Positions 16,814-27,608 of a stretch of 64,000 bases of DNA are shown here, one piece after another. Position numbers and translations under genes: made by a program. This DNA is from Hymenobacter gelipurpurascens (GTDB taxonomy: Bacteria > Bacteroidota > Bacteroidia > Cytophagales > Hymenobacteraceae). The stretch's first letter is position 1. Each line of letters begins with the position of its first letter. The stretch covers positions 1,054,001 to 1,118,000 of the forward strand of contig NZ_FYEW01000001.1 in the NCBI RefSeq assembly GCF_900187375.1. Direction: 5' to 3'. Below the pieces are notes generated by a model. That model saw only the letters and a program-made list of their open reading frames with translations. It searched no databases and was not told the origin of the DNA.

Positions 16814-17031
16814 ATAAAAACCCCATTATTTAAGGCCTCAGCCTTGCTTTCCCCTCATATAGCTGATCATCAGCTGGTTTAATTTATCCTAGCGAGTATA
16901 AATTATTCATTCTGGTCTCTGGCCTCAAACTTGCCTTTACGGGTACCCAGAAACACTGCCGAGCTTAAGCTGGTACTTAGCTGTTTTTGTTCTATCTTTT
17001 TCCCGCAAACCCAATACTCTTTCCCACTCTC

Positions 17032-17472
17032 ATGAAAAAAATTCTGTTCTTCTGTCTCACCCTGTTGCTAGGTGTTGTCGGAGCGGCTTCCGCTCAAAGC
17101 CTTTCGCCCTTGGGCGTTTGGACTGACGGCGAAAAAAAGGCTCAGTTTGAAATCTACCAGTGTGGCAACAAGCTGTGCGGCAAAATCATCAGCCTCACCG
17201 AGCCCAACGACCCTAAAACGGGCAAACCCAAGCTGGATGCGCAAAACCCCGACCCCAAAGTGCGCAACCGTCCGTTGGTAGGCCTGGTTTTCATGCGCAA
17301 CTTTGAATATGACGAAGACAACAAGTGGGATGATGGCAAAATCTACAAGCCCCAGAACGGCAAAACCTACTCCTGCTACATCAAAATGCTGAAGCAGAAC
17401 ACCATGGAGGTAAAAGGCTATATCGGCTTCTCCCTGATTGGTGAGTCGCAGATCTGGACCCGCATCAAGTAG
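17032..17472 (+). CDS. DUF2147 secreted protein, copy 1
   Basis: A 146-residue exported protein. The ATG at 17032 gives the signal peptide MKKILFFCLTLLLGVVGAAS with cleavage near SAQ; an upstream in-frame TTG at 16987 would spoil it. The mature part is a DUF2147 domain opening LSPLGVWTDGEKKAQFEIYQ, with a Cys pair in CGNKLCGKI, then KWDDGKIYKPQNGKTYSC and MEVKGYIGFSLIGESQIW. DUF2147 is a lipocalin-like beta-barrel family of unknown function, common in Bacteroidota and Proteobacteria. TATCTTTT at 16993-17000 may be its -7 box. A paralogue follows after a terminator. Confidence 0.85.
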   Translation: MKKILFFCLTLLLGVVGAASAQSLSPLGVWTDGEKKAQFEIYQCGNKLCGKIISLTEPNDPKTGKPKLDAQNPDPKVRNRPLVGLVFMRNFEYDEDNKWDDGKIYKPQNGKTYSCYIKMLKQNTMEVKGYIGFSLIGESQIWTRIK

Positions 17473-17499
17473 CCCCCGGCAGCCATCACGCAGTTTCAG

Positions 17500-17533
17500 G
17501 CGACGCTTCTATTCAGAAGCGTCGCTTTTTTTG
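17500..17533 (+). terminator. Intrinsic terminator
   Basis: Stem GCGACGCTTCT/AGAAGCGTCGC with loop ATTC and a run of T, 28 bp after the first DUF2147 gene. Confidence 0.9.
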
Positions 17534-17585
17534 TTTCTTACTCTCGGCTACCACGATGTACGTGGGGTGGCGCACCTCCTGACCC

Positions 17586-18053
17586 ATGCGTATGACGATG
17601 GCAAAGACCTGGATTTTCGGCACGCTCAGCGCGCTCCTTAGCATGAAGGCTCCACAAGCTGGTCTAGGCCAGTCGGTGACGCCCGTGGGAGTTTGGGTGG
17701 ACGATGCCGGCGATTCGCGCGTGGAAATCTATTCCTGCGGCCCCCAGGAGCTCTGCGGCAAGCTCGTATGGTTGCGCCCGGCGGGAGACAGCACAGCCAC
17801 CACTCCCGTGCTGGATACGCGCAATCCAGATTCCTCCAAACGCAAGCAGCCCCTGCTAAACAAGCGTATTCTGCAGGGCTTGCTCTATGATGCCGACGAT
17901 GACCGCTGGGAAGACGGCGAAATCTACGACCCGCGCAATGGCCGTACCTACTCCTGCTACCTGCGCGTGCTCAGCAAAAACCGGCTCGAAGTGAAAGGCT
18001 ATATCGGCTTCTCGTTCATTGGCCGCTCCCACTACTGGACGAGGGTGCACTAG
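17586..18053 (+). CDS. DUF2147 secreted protein, copy 2
   Basis: A 155-residue paralogue of the preceding gene. The leader MRMTMAKTWIFGTLSALLSM is followed by a cleavage region near LGQS. The mature domain repeats the same layout: VTPVGVWVDDAGDSRVEIYS, CGPQELCGKLVW, RWEDGEIYDPRNGRTYSCYL and LEVKGYIGFSFIGRSHYWTR. The terminator between the two copies shows they are separate units rather than one operon. The divergence suggests an old tandem duplication. Its stop TAG at 18051-18053 is inside a copy of the dispersed motif, and a second copy codes Leu-Gly-Gln in the leader region (17665). Confidence 0.85.
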   Translation: MRMTMAKTWIFGTLSALLSMKAPQAGLGQSVTPVGVWVDDAGDSRVEIYSCGPQELCGKLVWLRPAGDSTATTPVLDTRNPDSSKRKQPLLNKRILQGLLYDADDDRWEDGEIYDPRNGRTYSCYLRVLSKNRLEVKGYIGFSFIGRSHYWTRVH

Positions 18054-18072
18054 GCCACTTCCCTAGCCCGCT

Positions 18073-18534
18073 TTACAGGATTTCCTTGATCTGGTACGAC
18101 TTGCCGCGAAACGTAAACGTGTCGCCGGGGTGCGACTGGGCCATAGCCTGGTACAGCGGCGAGAAAGCCGACAGCGCAAAATACGGCTGCCCGTCTACCT
18201 CAATTTCGCCAAGGCTAAGCGACACATAAAACCGCTGCGAGTCGGTGATGACAACCGAGCCCAGACCGGGCTGGTTATTGAGTGGGCGCGCTTCCGACAC
18301 TTTGCGCAGCACCTGTAGGCCAGTCAGGGCCTCATCCAGCTGGCGCGCAAACAGGTCGCGCTGGCGGTGGCATACCTCCCGAAACGATTCCGTGGCTTCC
18401 TCCGCCGACTCCGTGTCCTGGGCGCTTTCCTGCACCTCCAGCATGGCCTGGCGGGCATTATCTACTTTTTCCTGCTGAATGCGGCGGCACTCAGCCATTA
18501 GCTGTTGTTTTAGAGTAGTGGTAGTCGTTGACAT
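18073..18534 (-). CDS. GreA/GreB-like protein
   Basis: A 153-residue protein starting MSTTTTTLKQQLMAECRRIQ at 18534. The first about 80 residues are predicted helical coiled coil (QQEKVDNARQAMLEVQESAQ; FREVCHRQRDLFARQLDEAL). The C-terminal half has GLGSVVITDSQRFYVSLSLG and FSPLYQAMAQSHPGDTFTF, which resemble the FKBP-like C-domain of GreA/GreB, where the site SPLGxAL is typical. Similar Bacteroidota proteins are often mislabelled 3-oxoacyl-ACP synthase. A role at the RNA polymerase secondary channel is plausible but the acidic tip residues of true Gre factors are not clear, so factor activity is uncertain. Confidence 0.65.
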   Translation of the reverse strand: MSTTTTTLKQQLMAECRRIQQEKVDNARQAMLEVQESAQDTESAEEATESFREVCHRQRDLFARQLDEALTGLQVLRKVSEARPLNNQPGLGSVVITDSQRFYVSLSLGEIEVDGQPYFALSAFSPLYQAMAQSHPGDTFTFRGKSYQIKEIL

Positions 18535-18659
18535 GATGCGAACAGTGACAAGAACTAGCGATAGTGGGACCACAAAAGACCCGATTTTTCAGGCAAAGGC
18601 TGCAGTATGCTAAGAAACTATTTACCCCGCCTTATGTTACTCCTGAAACTCCCCTGCTC

Positions 18660-19292
18660 TTGCTACCTTTCCTGAAACACCTTTTTTCTGCTTCTACTTC
18701 CGCTCCATCTGCTGAGTGGCAGCCTCTGCGGCGCAGTGCCGCCGAAGAGCGCATTCGGCAGCAATGGATTGAAGACCAGGTGTATCTGAACTGGATGGGT
18801 CCGTTTTACAAAGCCTACCATTACCAGAAGGCAGGCCTACCCAACCCACAATTTCGGGTGCAGCTCCTACGCGAAGACGGCCGCCAGGGTGCGTTGTTTT
18901 TCTACGACCCCAGCATTGGCCCCGGCAACTTCCGCCACCTGCTGGATTTCATCCGCGACCGGGTGCTGGCGCTAGGCTATAACCTGGCCACTTCCGATCA
19001 GCGCAGTCTACAGCACCCCACCTACACTGAAACCACCTACAAGCACTTCCTGAAGCCCCAGCCCCGCGACTGCACCGAAACCGGCCGCTGCAACCAGCGC
19101 TTCGGCAATATCATGGTAGACTTGGTGAGCATCAATGGACAGCCCGGTTTCCTACGCCTGTTCAGTAACCCCTACGACAACGACATTTTCACGCCGGCGC
19201 AGACATTTGATGAGATGCTGGAGGCCATTTTCGACATGCCTTCGGCCCCACCAGCGGTGCAGAAGCTCATCAAGAAATATGCCCGCAAATAA
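18660..19292 (+). CDS. Conserved-looking hypothetical protein
   Basis: A cytosolic protein of about 210 residues with no recognised family. There is no ATG near the 5' end: the frame is open from a GTG at 18564, and a TTG at 18660 giving MLPFLKHLFSA is the start I prefer because it leaves room for promoters of this and the divergent gene at 18534. Readable blocks are AEERIRQQWIEDQVYLNWMG, FYDPSIGPGNFRHLLDFIRD and NQRFGNIMVDLVSINGQPGF. Charge and aromatic content are those of a folded enzyme-like protein, but no catalytic motif is visible. It is followed by a 72-bp hairpin shared with the convergent M1 peptidase gene. Confidence 0.6.
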   Translation: MLPFLKHLFSASTSAPSAEWQPLRRSAAEERIRQQWIEDQVYLNWMGPFYKAYHYQKAGLPNPQFRVQLLREDGRQGALFFYDPSIGPGNFRHLLDFIRDRVLALGYNLATSDQRSLQHPTYTETTYKHFLKPQPRDCTETGRCNQRFGNIMVDLVSINGQPGFLRLFSNPYDNDIFTPAQTFDEMLEAIFDMPSAPPAVQKLIKKYARK

Positions 19293-19302
19293 GCCTTTTT
19301 CT

Positions 19303-19374
19303 AGAGTGGCCTAGAACATCAACGGCGCGCTTCCTGCAGTGAGGAAGCGCGCCGTTGATGTTCTAGGCCACTCT
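19303..19374. terminator. 72-bp hairpin with motif at both ends
   Basis: Bases 19303-19335 are the exact reverse complement of 19342-19374, with loop GCAGTG. Each outer arm carries AGAGTGGCCTAG, the dispersed motif, in opposite orientation. It lies between convergent genes and overlaps neither coding sequence; the minus gene stops at 19376. A run of five T lies before the left arm (19295-19300), so a terminator role is likely in at least one direction. Confidence 0.8.
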
Positions 19375-19375
19375 G

Positions 19376-21397
19376 CTACTCAGCGGCCCGCACAAATCGA
19401 GCGTGGGATACCGTGCCGTCGGGACTAATGAGGCGCAGGTGGTAAAGACCGGGGGCCAGTGTACGGGTATCGACCGTAGGAGCGGCACCCGCCACCGATT
19501 GCCGCAGCACCACGCGACCCGTAGCATCCAGCACCTCCGCCTGGGCCCGCACCGACGAAAAATCAGTCAGCTTCAGCTCATTTCGGCAAGGGTTCGGGAA
19601 GACGCTCAAGGTGCTGGCCATCTTCGCCGAGCGGCTGGACAATACCAAGCCATTATCGCGGGTGATGGGGCCCAGGTTCTTAAGGATCCATTGTGCTGGA
19701 TCAACCGAAATGGACTGCACTACCCGAGTATCCGAGAGAGCCATGGCGGTTGTGGGCTGGTCTTGCCGAAAGCGTACAATGCGCGACGTTCCATCGGTAA
19801 ACTGCAGCTGTACGTCAATATCCGTTTTGAAGAAGGAAGTAATGGTGGGCATAGAGGCGGTCTGGGTGGATTGCAGATACACCTTTTGGCCCACCTGGTT
19901 CCAACGCAGCGCAAAGGTGGGGTAGCCCTGGCCCCGGAACCATTGATCAAAGAAATACTGCAACGGCTCCCCGGCTTCGGCCTCGAAAATGCGCTGCAAG
20001 TCGCGGGTACGGGCGGTACGGCCGGCGTACGTGGTCTGATAGGTGCGCAGCGCCCGGAAGAATTTCTCATCATCCTGGAGCAGGTAGCGCAACATATGAA
20101 TGATAGTGGCGGCCTTTTTATAGCTCAGGCGGGAGTCGAAAATCCGGTTGACGTTACTTGTATCCGATACAAACACGCTTCCTCCCGGCAACAACATGGC
20201 CGTATTCTGTGCCGTGTTCATCCATTGCCGCGCAGCATCTGCCGACGAGAACTGGCCGAGCGAGATATACTCGCCATAAGAAGCAAAGCCTTCATTAAGC
20301 CAGATATCTTCCCAGGCCCCGCAGGTTACGTTGTCGCCGAACCACTGGTGGAACAGCTCATGCGCCGTGAGGGTAAAGGTGAAACTACTTTGCGTGGTCA
20401 TGGTCTGGTGCTCCATGCCACTGTTTGCACCGATGGGGGCCATGCTGTGCCCATACTTCTCGCTGGCAAATGGATACAGGCCTACGAGGCGGGAGTAGTT
20501 CTCCAGAAAACCTGGTGTGCGGTCTATTTCCGTGCGGTAAGCATTCAGGGCCGCCTGGTTATAAACGTAGTTGACAATCGGGATGCGGGGGCCGCCCACG
20601 GGATTGGCGTAGTTGATGTATTCTATGTAGGGCGCCACAGCCACCGAAATCAGGTAATAATCAATCGGATACCTGGATTTCCATTCGTAGCGAACTTTGC
20701 CGGCTGGCTGGGGCGAAACGCCCATCAACAAACCATTGGAGCCTACTTTGTTGGTGGCGGAGGTCGTCACCCATACTTCCGAGGAATCCGCTTTGTCGGT
20801 CAGCACCTGCTTGCAGGGCCACCATTCATACGCATTGTAGGGCTCCGACAGGCTCCAGGTGGTATTGACCTTAAAACCGCCATCAGCCACGGTGTTCAGG
20901 GCATTGCCTATGGCAGCGGAGTTGCTGTTAGGCGCGGTACCGCGGTAGTAAATGAGCGCATTGAAAAAGGTATTGGGAGCCACAGCCTGGGGCAAAGCAG
21001 CCGTAACGTCGCCGGCGGCACGGCGCAGTCCGGGGCTTTTGCGCCCATCTACCACAATGGAGTCGATGGTGTACGTAGGGTACAGCTCGAAAGCCAGCGA
21101 ATCGAGGCCGGACGCCAGGGCCCGGGCTTTGATGCGCACGGCGCCACCCACGTTGCGGGAGGTATTTTCGAGGCTCAGATCGAGCTTGTAGAAACTCACA
21201 TCGTAGAGCGCCATTTTCTGCCGGTGGTTGAGGCTGGCGTAGGCCACTTGGCTGGCGTTGCTAATGCGCGCCTGGGCGCAGCCATCTGCCGCCCCTTCTA
21301 TATCAGCGGGGCGGGCCTGGTAGCTGGGCACCTGGGCCATAGCGGAGTGGCCTAGCAATAAACAGGCGCTCCAGAAAGAGTATAAAATACGACGCAT
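19376..21397 (-). CDS. M1-family metallopeptidase with T9SS sorting domain
   Basis: A 673-residue secreted peptidase. The start at 21397 gives the signal peptide MRRILYSFWSACLLLGHSAM ahead of AQ; the longer frame to 21523 adds an unlikely leader. The N-terminal beta domain is followed by the M1 zinc site HELFHQWFGDNVTC with downstream WLNEGFASYGEY providing the third ligand. The exopeptidase GxMEN motif is altered to SGMEHQ near residue 340, which is seen in some M1 proteins. The last about 75 residues form a type A T9SS sorting domain (VFPNPCRNELKL, LAPGLYHLRL), so it is exported through the outer membrane and probably anchored. Substrates are likely extracellular peptides. Confidence 0.9.
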   Translation of the reverse strand: MRRILYSFWSACLLLGHSAMAQVPSYQARPADIEGAADGCAQARISNASQVAYASLNHRQKMALYDVSFYKLDLSLENTSRNVGGAVRIKARALASGLDSLAFELYPTYTIDSIVVDGRKSPGLRRAAGDVTAALPQAVAPNTFFNALIYYRGTAPNSNSAAIGNALNTVADGGFKVNTTWSLSEPYNAYEWWPCKQVLTDKADSSEVWVTTSATNKVGSNGLLMGVSPQPAGKVRYEWKSRYPIDYYLISVAVAPYIEYINYANPVGGPRIPIVNYVYNQAALNAYRTEIDRTPGFLENYSRLVGLYPFASEKYGHSMAPIGANSGMEHQTMTTQSSFTFTLTAHELFHQWFGDNVTCGAWEDIWLNEGFASYGEYISLGQFSSADAARQWMNTAQNTAMLLPGGSVFVSDTSNVNRIFDSRLSYKKAATIIHMLRYLLQDDEKFFRALRTYQTTYAGRTARTRDLQRIFEAEAGEPLQYFFDQWFRGQGYPTFALRWNQVGQKVYLQSTQTASMPTITSFFKTDIDVQLQFTDGTSRIVRFRQDQPTTAMALSDTRVVQSISVDPAQWILKNLGPITRDNGLVLSSRSAKMASTLSVFPNPCRNELKLTDFSSVRAQAEVLDATGRVVLRQSVAGAAPTVDTRTLAPGLYHLRLISPDGTVSHARFVRAAE

Positions 21398-21598
21398 ATA
21401 GTAAGGACTAAGAAGTAGTGGGGCCGGCAAGGTACGCAGGCAGACAGCTGTCGTGGTACTGATGCTCAAACGTGGGCAAAGGTTGGTTGAGGAAGCAGAG
21501 CGGTTGAAAGCGGGGCAGCGCAATGCCCAATAAAAAACCGGCCCCGGAATCTTAGCGAAATCCGAGGCCGGTATAGTCTGCCATAAAGCACCAGAGGC

Positions 21599-22243
21599 TT
21601 AGTACAGAAACAGGAAAGCGGCAAACAGCACCACCCAAAGCACATCAATAAAATGCCAGTACACGGTTATCATGTGGAGTTGGAGACGGCGGTAGGGGTT
21701 TCGGATGAAGACCAAGGTCCGAACACCATCGCGGGCGGCGTGCATGGTGCGCAGCAGCAGCGCCAGCAGAAACAGCATACCGCCCAGAAGGTGTACCACG
21801 TGCAGCCCCGAAATCAGGTACACAAAAGTGCCGCTGGCCACGCCATCCACTAGTACACCCTGGGTGCGAAGTTCCCGCCACCCCAACACCTGCAGTCCTG
21901 CGAAAACACTGCTGAGCAGCAAAGTAGCAGCTAGGCACCGCACCAACGTCTGCACATCATCCTGCTGATACAAGCGCTTGGCCTGGCTGATGGTATAGCT
22001 GCTGATGAGCAATACGATGGTGCTCAAGGAAAAATAGCGCGGAAACGGATACAGGCCGATGGGAGCAGAATTGGAGTACCGCAACCGGGCGTAAGCCACT
22101 AGCAGCACTACAAAAAGCACCGTAACACCAATCAGGCCCAGGTAGAGCATCATCAGTAGAACCGGCATCCGTTCCATGCGCTGTAGCGCGGAAGCGGGCC
22201 GCCCGGCCCCAACCTTATCCTTGTGTTCTTTATCAGAATTCAT
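21599..22243 (-). CDS. Heme-copper oxidase subunit III-like protein
   Basis: A 214-residue protein with about five transmembrane helices in the pattern of cytochrome c oxidase subunit III. Helical blocks include LLMMLYLGLIGVTVLFVVLL, YFSLSTIVLLISSYTISQAK, the late GLHVVHLLGGMLFLLALLL with the conserved His pair, and YWHFIDVLWVVLFAAFLFLY with the C-terminal W-H-F-x-D signature of the family. Subunit III stabilises the proton-pumping core and channels oxygen. No subunit I or II gene is nearby, so it is an orphan copy that may complement an oxidase encoded elsewhere. A hairpin ACCGGCC...GGCCGGT lies just downstream. Confidence 0.82.
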   Translation of the reverse strand: MNSDKEHKDKVGAGRPASALQRMERMPVLLMMLYLGLIGVTVLFVVLLVAYARLRYSNSAPIGLYPFPRYFSLSTIVLLISSYTISQAKRLYQQDDVQTLVRCLAATLLLSSVFAGLQVLGWRELRTQGVLVDGVASGTFVYLISGLHVVHLLGGMLFLLALLLRTMHAARDGVRTLVFIRNPYRRLQLHMITVYWHFIDVLWVVLFAAFLFLY

Positions 22244-22398
22244 CAGACGAAAAAATGGGCTGCGTAGAGGTTAATCAAACCAATCTAAAGCCCATTAGTT
22301 CCAGCCCACGAAGGTAGTGGAGGCAGTTGAGGGCCTACCAGCAAGATACGTAAAAACCTACGGAAGGCTACCTCATTTTTAGCGAGTTAGCCCCTGGC

Positions 22399-22981
22399 CT
22401 ACCCCCGAAAGAAAGACCCGATTTTGCCCAGAACTGCATTCAACGAAATTTTGGCCGAACTTCCTGTACCGAACGTGACGTGCGTTTTGTTGGCCACGCG
22501 CATATCCAGCACCAGGCCCAGCCGCAACGCCAGGTCATTGAGCTGCTGCAGGGGGTCAGGGGCATTCGGGTCCTTCGGCTTTTTAGGCGCGTTGGGGTCT
22601 TTGGGAGGGCCGCTCGTGATTTTATCGAATACCCGCTGGCTGGGGAAGTTCACGATGAGGTAGGACCCGACACCTGCAATCTTGATGTCGTCGCCATCGA
22701 GGGTAATGACCAGCTGCGCGTCTATTTCCAGCCCCTTAGCCAAGGGAATTGGGCGTTGCAGGTGGCAAAGCATCCGACGAGGAAGGGTTTTCGCCGCGGG
22801 TCCGGATGCGCAGGGCCCCATTCAGGCGCCAGGTGGTAGGTGCGCCAGGATTCTGCGGGTTGGGCATTTGCAGCTCCATCTGGTCGAAATTCAGGGCCAG
22901 CTCTACGCCGCCCGAAAGCTTGGAGAGCAACGAGGCGGCCGTATCGGCCCAGGAGGAAGGTTGTTGGGTGGAATCAGGCAT
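22399..22981 (-). pseudogene. Frameshifted hypothetical gene
   Basis: Two overlapping minus-strand frames join into one protein. The first starts at 22981 with MPDSTQQPSSWADTAASLLS, runs through FDQMELQMPNPQNPGAPTTW and ends prematurely near 22736. The second continues from about 22745 with LAKGLEIDAQLVITLDGDDI, a repetitive linker GPPKDPNAPKKPKDPNAPD, and ends GKIGSFFRG at 22399. The shift falls in the run CGCCCAATTCCCTT, where a one-base indel would restore a protein of about 190 residues. It may be a true mutation or a sequencing error. No family is recognised; the mix of strands and a proline-rich insert suggests a cytosolic or lipid-associated protein. Its TAG is inside a dispersed motif. 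Confidence 0.6.
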
Positions 22982-23270
22982 AAGGCAAAGGAGGTAAATG
23001 TGGTGCAATAAACAACGAAAAGGCTTCTGATGCCCGCTGGAAGTGGCCTAGGCCCCAGCCAATGGCGTCCCGTTGCACCAACGGCGGGCATCGAAGCAAG
23101 TTACATGAGCCCCCGAAATACACCCTTCTTCCAAGGCTGGCAAGTCATTTGCAGCTACCTTGATACTGTTCTGCTAGCGCCTGACACAAAATCAGATGTT
23201 CAGGACAAAATCCAAAGGCCAAAACCTGCGTATGCTGCCAGCAGGACCTACTTCCTACCCGTTGTTACGT

Positions 23271-24074
23271 ATGACCCGACTTCCGCTCCTACTCCTCTTG
23301 GCCGGCACGCACATGGCTGCCTCGGCACTAACCCTGTCCGTCGCCTCAGCCCCCGATACAGCTCATCCGTTTGGGCTGCAGCACGGCATGGAAACTGTGT
23401 ATCAGTTGCAGGATGCCAAGGGCAAAACGACGGGGTTCATCCGCAATCGAGTAGTGAAGCTGGACTCGGAGCAGAACAAAAAACAAACCATCACGACGGG
23501 CACGGCGCTGCTGAAAAGTGGCCGCTATGATGCCAAAAACAAGCTTCTTAACCTACAGGACCTCACGTTTCGGTGCCGCCAGGACACAAGCTTTACGGAC
23601 GGAACCAGCGAGCTGAACCCCGACAAACTGGCCTCTTTCCGAGACCGGATTTTTGTGTATTCACCCACCCCTGTACCCTGGCCCAACCAAGCCACAGTTG
23701 GTACACAGCTGCCCTCAGGCGGCATAACGGTACAAGTAAGCAGCTCAGCGGTGGATATTGCGAAGGTATACGCCAAGGTGCAAAACCGCCGAGTGGTAGG
23801 TGGCCTAGCGCCCGTTACCACCCCGGCTGGCACCTTCCAGTGCTACAAAGTAGAAGCCGAGCTGGAAAGCGCTACTGTAGCCCGCGCCGACATGGTTATC
23901 CGCACCAAACAACGCGTAGTCGATTTCTACTCGCCGGCGGTAGGCCTCGTTAAAACCGAGGTGTATGATAAAAAGGGCAAGCTGGAGCAGGTACGCCTGC
24001 TCATGGCCCGTAATTCTGCTTCAGAGCAAACCGCGGCGCCGGAGAAATACAAAGAGAAAACCAAGGTCAAATAG
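23271..24074 (+). CDS. Exported DUF3108-like protein
   Basis: A 267-residue exported protein. The ATG at 23271 gives the signal peptide MTRLPLLLLLAGTHMAASA; the frame is open further up to 23196 but without a better start. The mature part is beta-rich: HGMETVYQLQDAKGKTTGFI, a central block with FQCYKVEAELESATV, and RVVDFYSPAVGLVKTEVYDK near the C-terminus. This last block matches the layout of DUF3108 (TapB-like) proteins, periplasmic beta proteins of unclear role. It ends in a Lys/Glu-rich tail. It is followed after 27 bp by a lipoprotein gene, so the two probably form an operon. Confidence 0.65.
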   Translation: MTRLPLLLLLAGTHMAASALTLSVASAPDTAHPFGLQHGMETVYQLQDAKGKTTGFIRNRVVKLDSEQNKKQTITTGTALLKSGRYDAKNKLLNLQDLTFRCRQDTSFTDGTSELNPDKLASFRDRIFVYSPTPVPWPNQATVGTQLPSGGITVQVSSSAVDIAKVYAKVQNRRVVGGLAPVTTPAGTFQCYKVEAELESATVARADMVIRTKQRVVDFYSPAVGLVKTEVYDKKGKLEQVRLLMARNSASEQTAAPEKYKEKTKVK

Positions 24075-24101
24075 TTGTAATTTGACACTTCCAATCACCT
24101 G

Positions 24102-24620
24102 ATGAACCGTTCTGCTATGCTACCTAAAACGTTGCTGCTGTCTGCCCTGCTGCTTGGCTTGGGTGCCTGCCAGTCCAAATCTAATACGGCCGTAGTACAG
24201 GAACCCTCTGCCCCTGCCGTTACGCTCACGGGCAACACCTACGGCACGGCTATTACGGCAGCTGGTGCTCAGCCTATTGCCACGCTGCAGCAAGTGCTAG
24301 CCGATAAGGACTCTGCGCAGATCAAGCTCATCGGGACAGCCGATGCGGTGTGCCAAGCTAAAGGGTGCTGGCTGACCATTAAGACGCCTACAGGCCAGGA
24401 TATGCGCGTCCGGTTCAAGGATTACGCTTTCTTCGTGCCCAAAGACATAGCCGGCAAACAGGTGGTACTCAACGGGTGGGCACACCGCGAAACCATTCCG
24501 GTGCAGGATCTGCAGCATTATGCCCAGGATGCCGGCAAGTCGAAGCAGGAAGTGGCCGCCATCACGCAGCCGGAACAGCAGCTGACCTTTGAGGCCGATG
24601 GCGTACTGGTAGTTGAGTAA
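24102..24620 (+). CDS. DUF4920 lipoprotein
   Basis: A 172-residue lipoprotein. MNRSAMLPKTLLLSALLLGL is followed by the lipobox GACQS. After a short linker, the domain from about residue 45 shows GTAITAAGAQPIATLQQVL, LIGTADAVCQAKGCWLTIKT with a conserved C-x-x-x-G-C-W, VRFKDYAFFVPKDIAGKQVV and LNGWAHRETIPVQDLQHYA. This is the DUF4920 pattern, an OB-fold-like domain found in Bacteroidota lipoproteins. The Cys-Gly-Cys region could bind metal or form a disulphide (inference). It is second in the operon started at 23271 and ends at a weak terminator. Confidence 0.82.
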   Translation: MNRSAMLPKTLLLSALLLGLGACQSKSNTAVVQEPSAPAVTLTGNTYGTAITAAGAQPIATLQQVLADKDSAQIKLIGTADAVCQAKGCWLTIKTPTGQDMRVRFKDYAFFVPKDIAGKQVVLNGWAHRETIPVQDLQHYAQDAGKSKQEVAAITQPEQQLTFEADGVLVVE

Positions 24621-24643
24621 TACAGCAGGAAATAAAAATAAGA

Positions 24644-24673
24644 AAAGCTCTGGCCTTGCGTCAGGGCTTTTTT
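24644..24673 (+). terminator. Intrinsic terminator
   Basis: Stem AAAGCTCTGG with TCAGGGCTTT (one G-T pair) and a T-rich tail, 23 bp after the DUF4920 gene. Confidence 0.7.
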
Positions 24674-24809
24674 ATTGCGCTGGCATTTAGCCTTGAGTGG
24701 CCTACGCGAGCTTTCCTAAGCTGCACAGTTGAAACGGACACCCGCTCAATTCGTAGCTTGCAAAACCATTGGCGCTAGGCCACCTGTTGCCCATGGCGTA
24801 CGCCTCTGA

Positions 24810-26978
<2,169 letters not shown>

Positions 26979-27092
26979 TCCCACGGTTCTTTTTCGCTTG
27001 CGAAGAATGGTGCAACCCATCGTCTAGGCCACTCTCGCAAAGAGAAGGTTGCTTTGCTCTATTTAGATCACTTTTCTTTTCCTAAGACTCCC

Positions 27093-27542
27093 ATGCTCCG
27101 CTACATAACTCTGGCTACTGCCTTGCTCCTGGGTGCCACCTGCTCCGTGCACGCCCAAACGCAGCCCACACCCAAGCCTGCTCCTACTGCTGGCGCTGTC
27201 GTCCAGGGTGCGCCGGCCACTACGCCGCCAGCCGTGCCTATTGTGCCCGTTGATGAGGTTAAGAAGGCGCTGACACAGCCCGAGGTCGTCCTGCTCGATG
27301 TTCGCACTCCCGAGGAATATGCCACTGGCCACCTCCGCAACGCCCAAAACCTAGACTTTCGCTCCCCCGATTTTGCGTCTCGTGCGGCCTTGCTAGATTC
27401 TAAGAAAACATATGTATTGTACTGTGCTTCTGGCAACCGCAGCAGCAAGGCAGCTCTTTTGCTACAAGGAAAAGGCTTCAAGAATGTCGTGAATGCCGGT
27501 GCTTTCCAGACGTTGAAAGAAGCCCAGCTGCCTACCGAATAA
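27093..27542 (+). CDS. Exported rhodanese-like protein
   Basis: A 149-residue protein with signal peptide MLRYITLATALLLGATCSVH and a Pro/Thr-rich linker (PTPKPAPTAGA). The rhodanese domain covers about residues 60-149: VVLLDVRTPEEYATGHLRNA, and the active-site loop YCASGNRSSKAAL with the catalytic Cys, then GFKNVVNAGAF. Single-domain rhodaneses transfer sulphane sulphur or act as thiol sensors; periplasmic versions often have undefined roles. The ATG at 27093 is chosen over an in-frame TTG at 27054 because it starts the signal peptide. It shares a terminator at 27574 with the convergent gene. Confidence 0.88.
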   Translation: MLRYITLATALLLGATCSVHAQTQPTPKPAPTAGAVVQGAPATTPPAVPIVPVDEVKKALTQPEVVLLDVRTPEEYATGHLRNAQNLDFRSPDFASRAALLDSKKTYVLYCASGNRSSKAALLLQGKGFKNVVNAGAFQTLKEAQLPTE

Positions 27543-27573
27543 AGGCAAGCTCACTTGATCAGCTTTTTCCTCT

Positions 27574-27608
27574 AAAGCTCTCTAGTTCACGCTGGAGAGC
27601 TTTTTTTT
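27574..27608. terminator. Bidirectional terminator overlapping the end of the convergent gene
   Basis: AAAGCTCTC pairs with GAGAGCTTT and a run of eight T follows on the plus strand. The hairpin overlaps the last codons of the minus-strand gene stopping at 27582. Confidence 0.75.

Noticed and set aside
19403..21355. Long open frame (650 codons) on the plus strand opposite the M1 peptidase gene
   Set aside because: It is the antisense shadow of a clear M1 peptidase with zinc site and sorting domain; its sequence has no domain character and is rich in Gly, Arg and His as expected for the reverse of a GC-rich gene.
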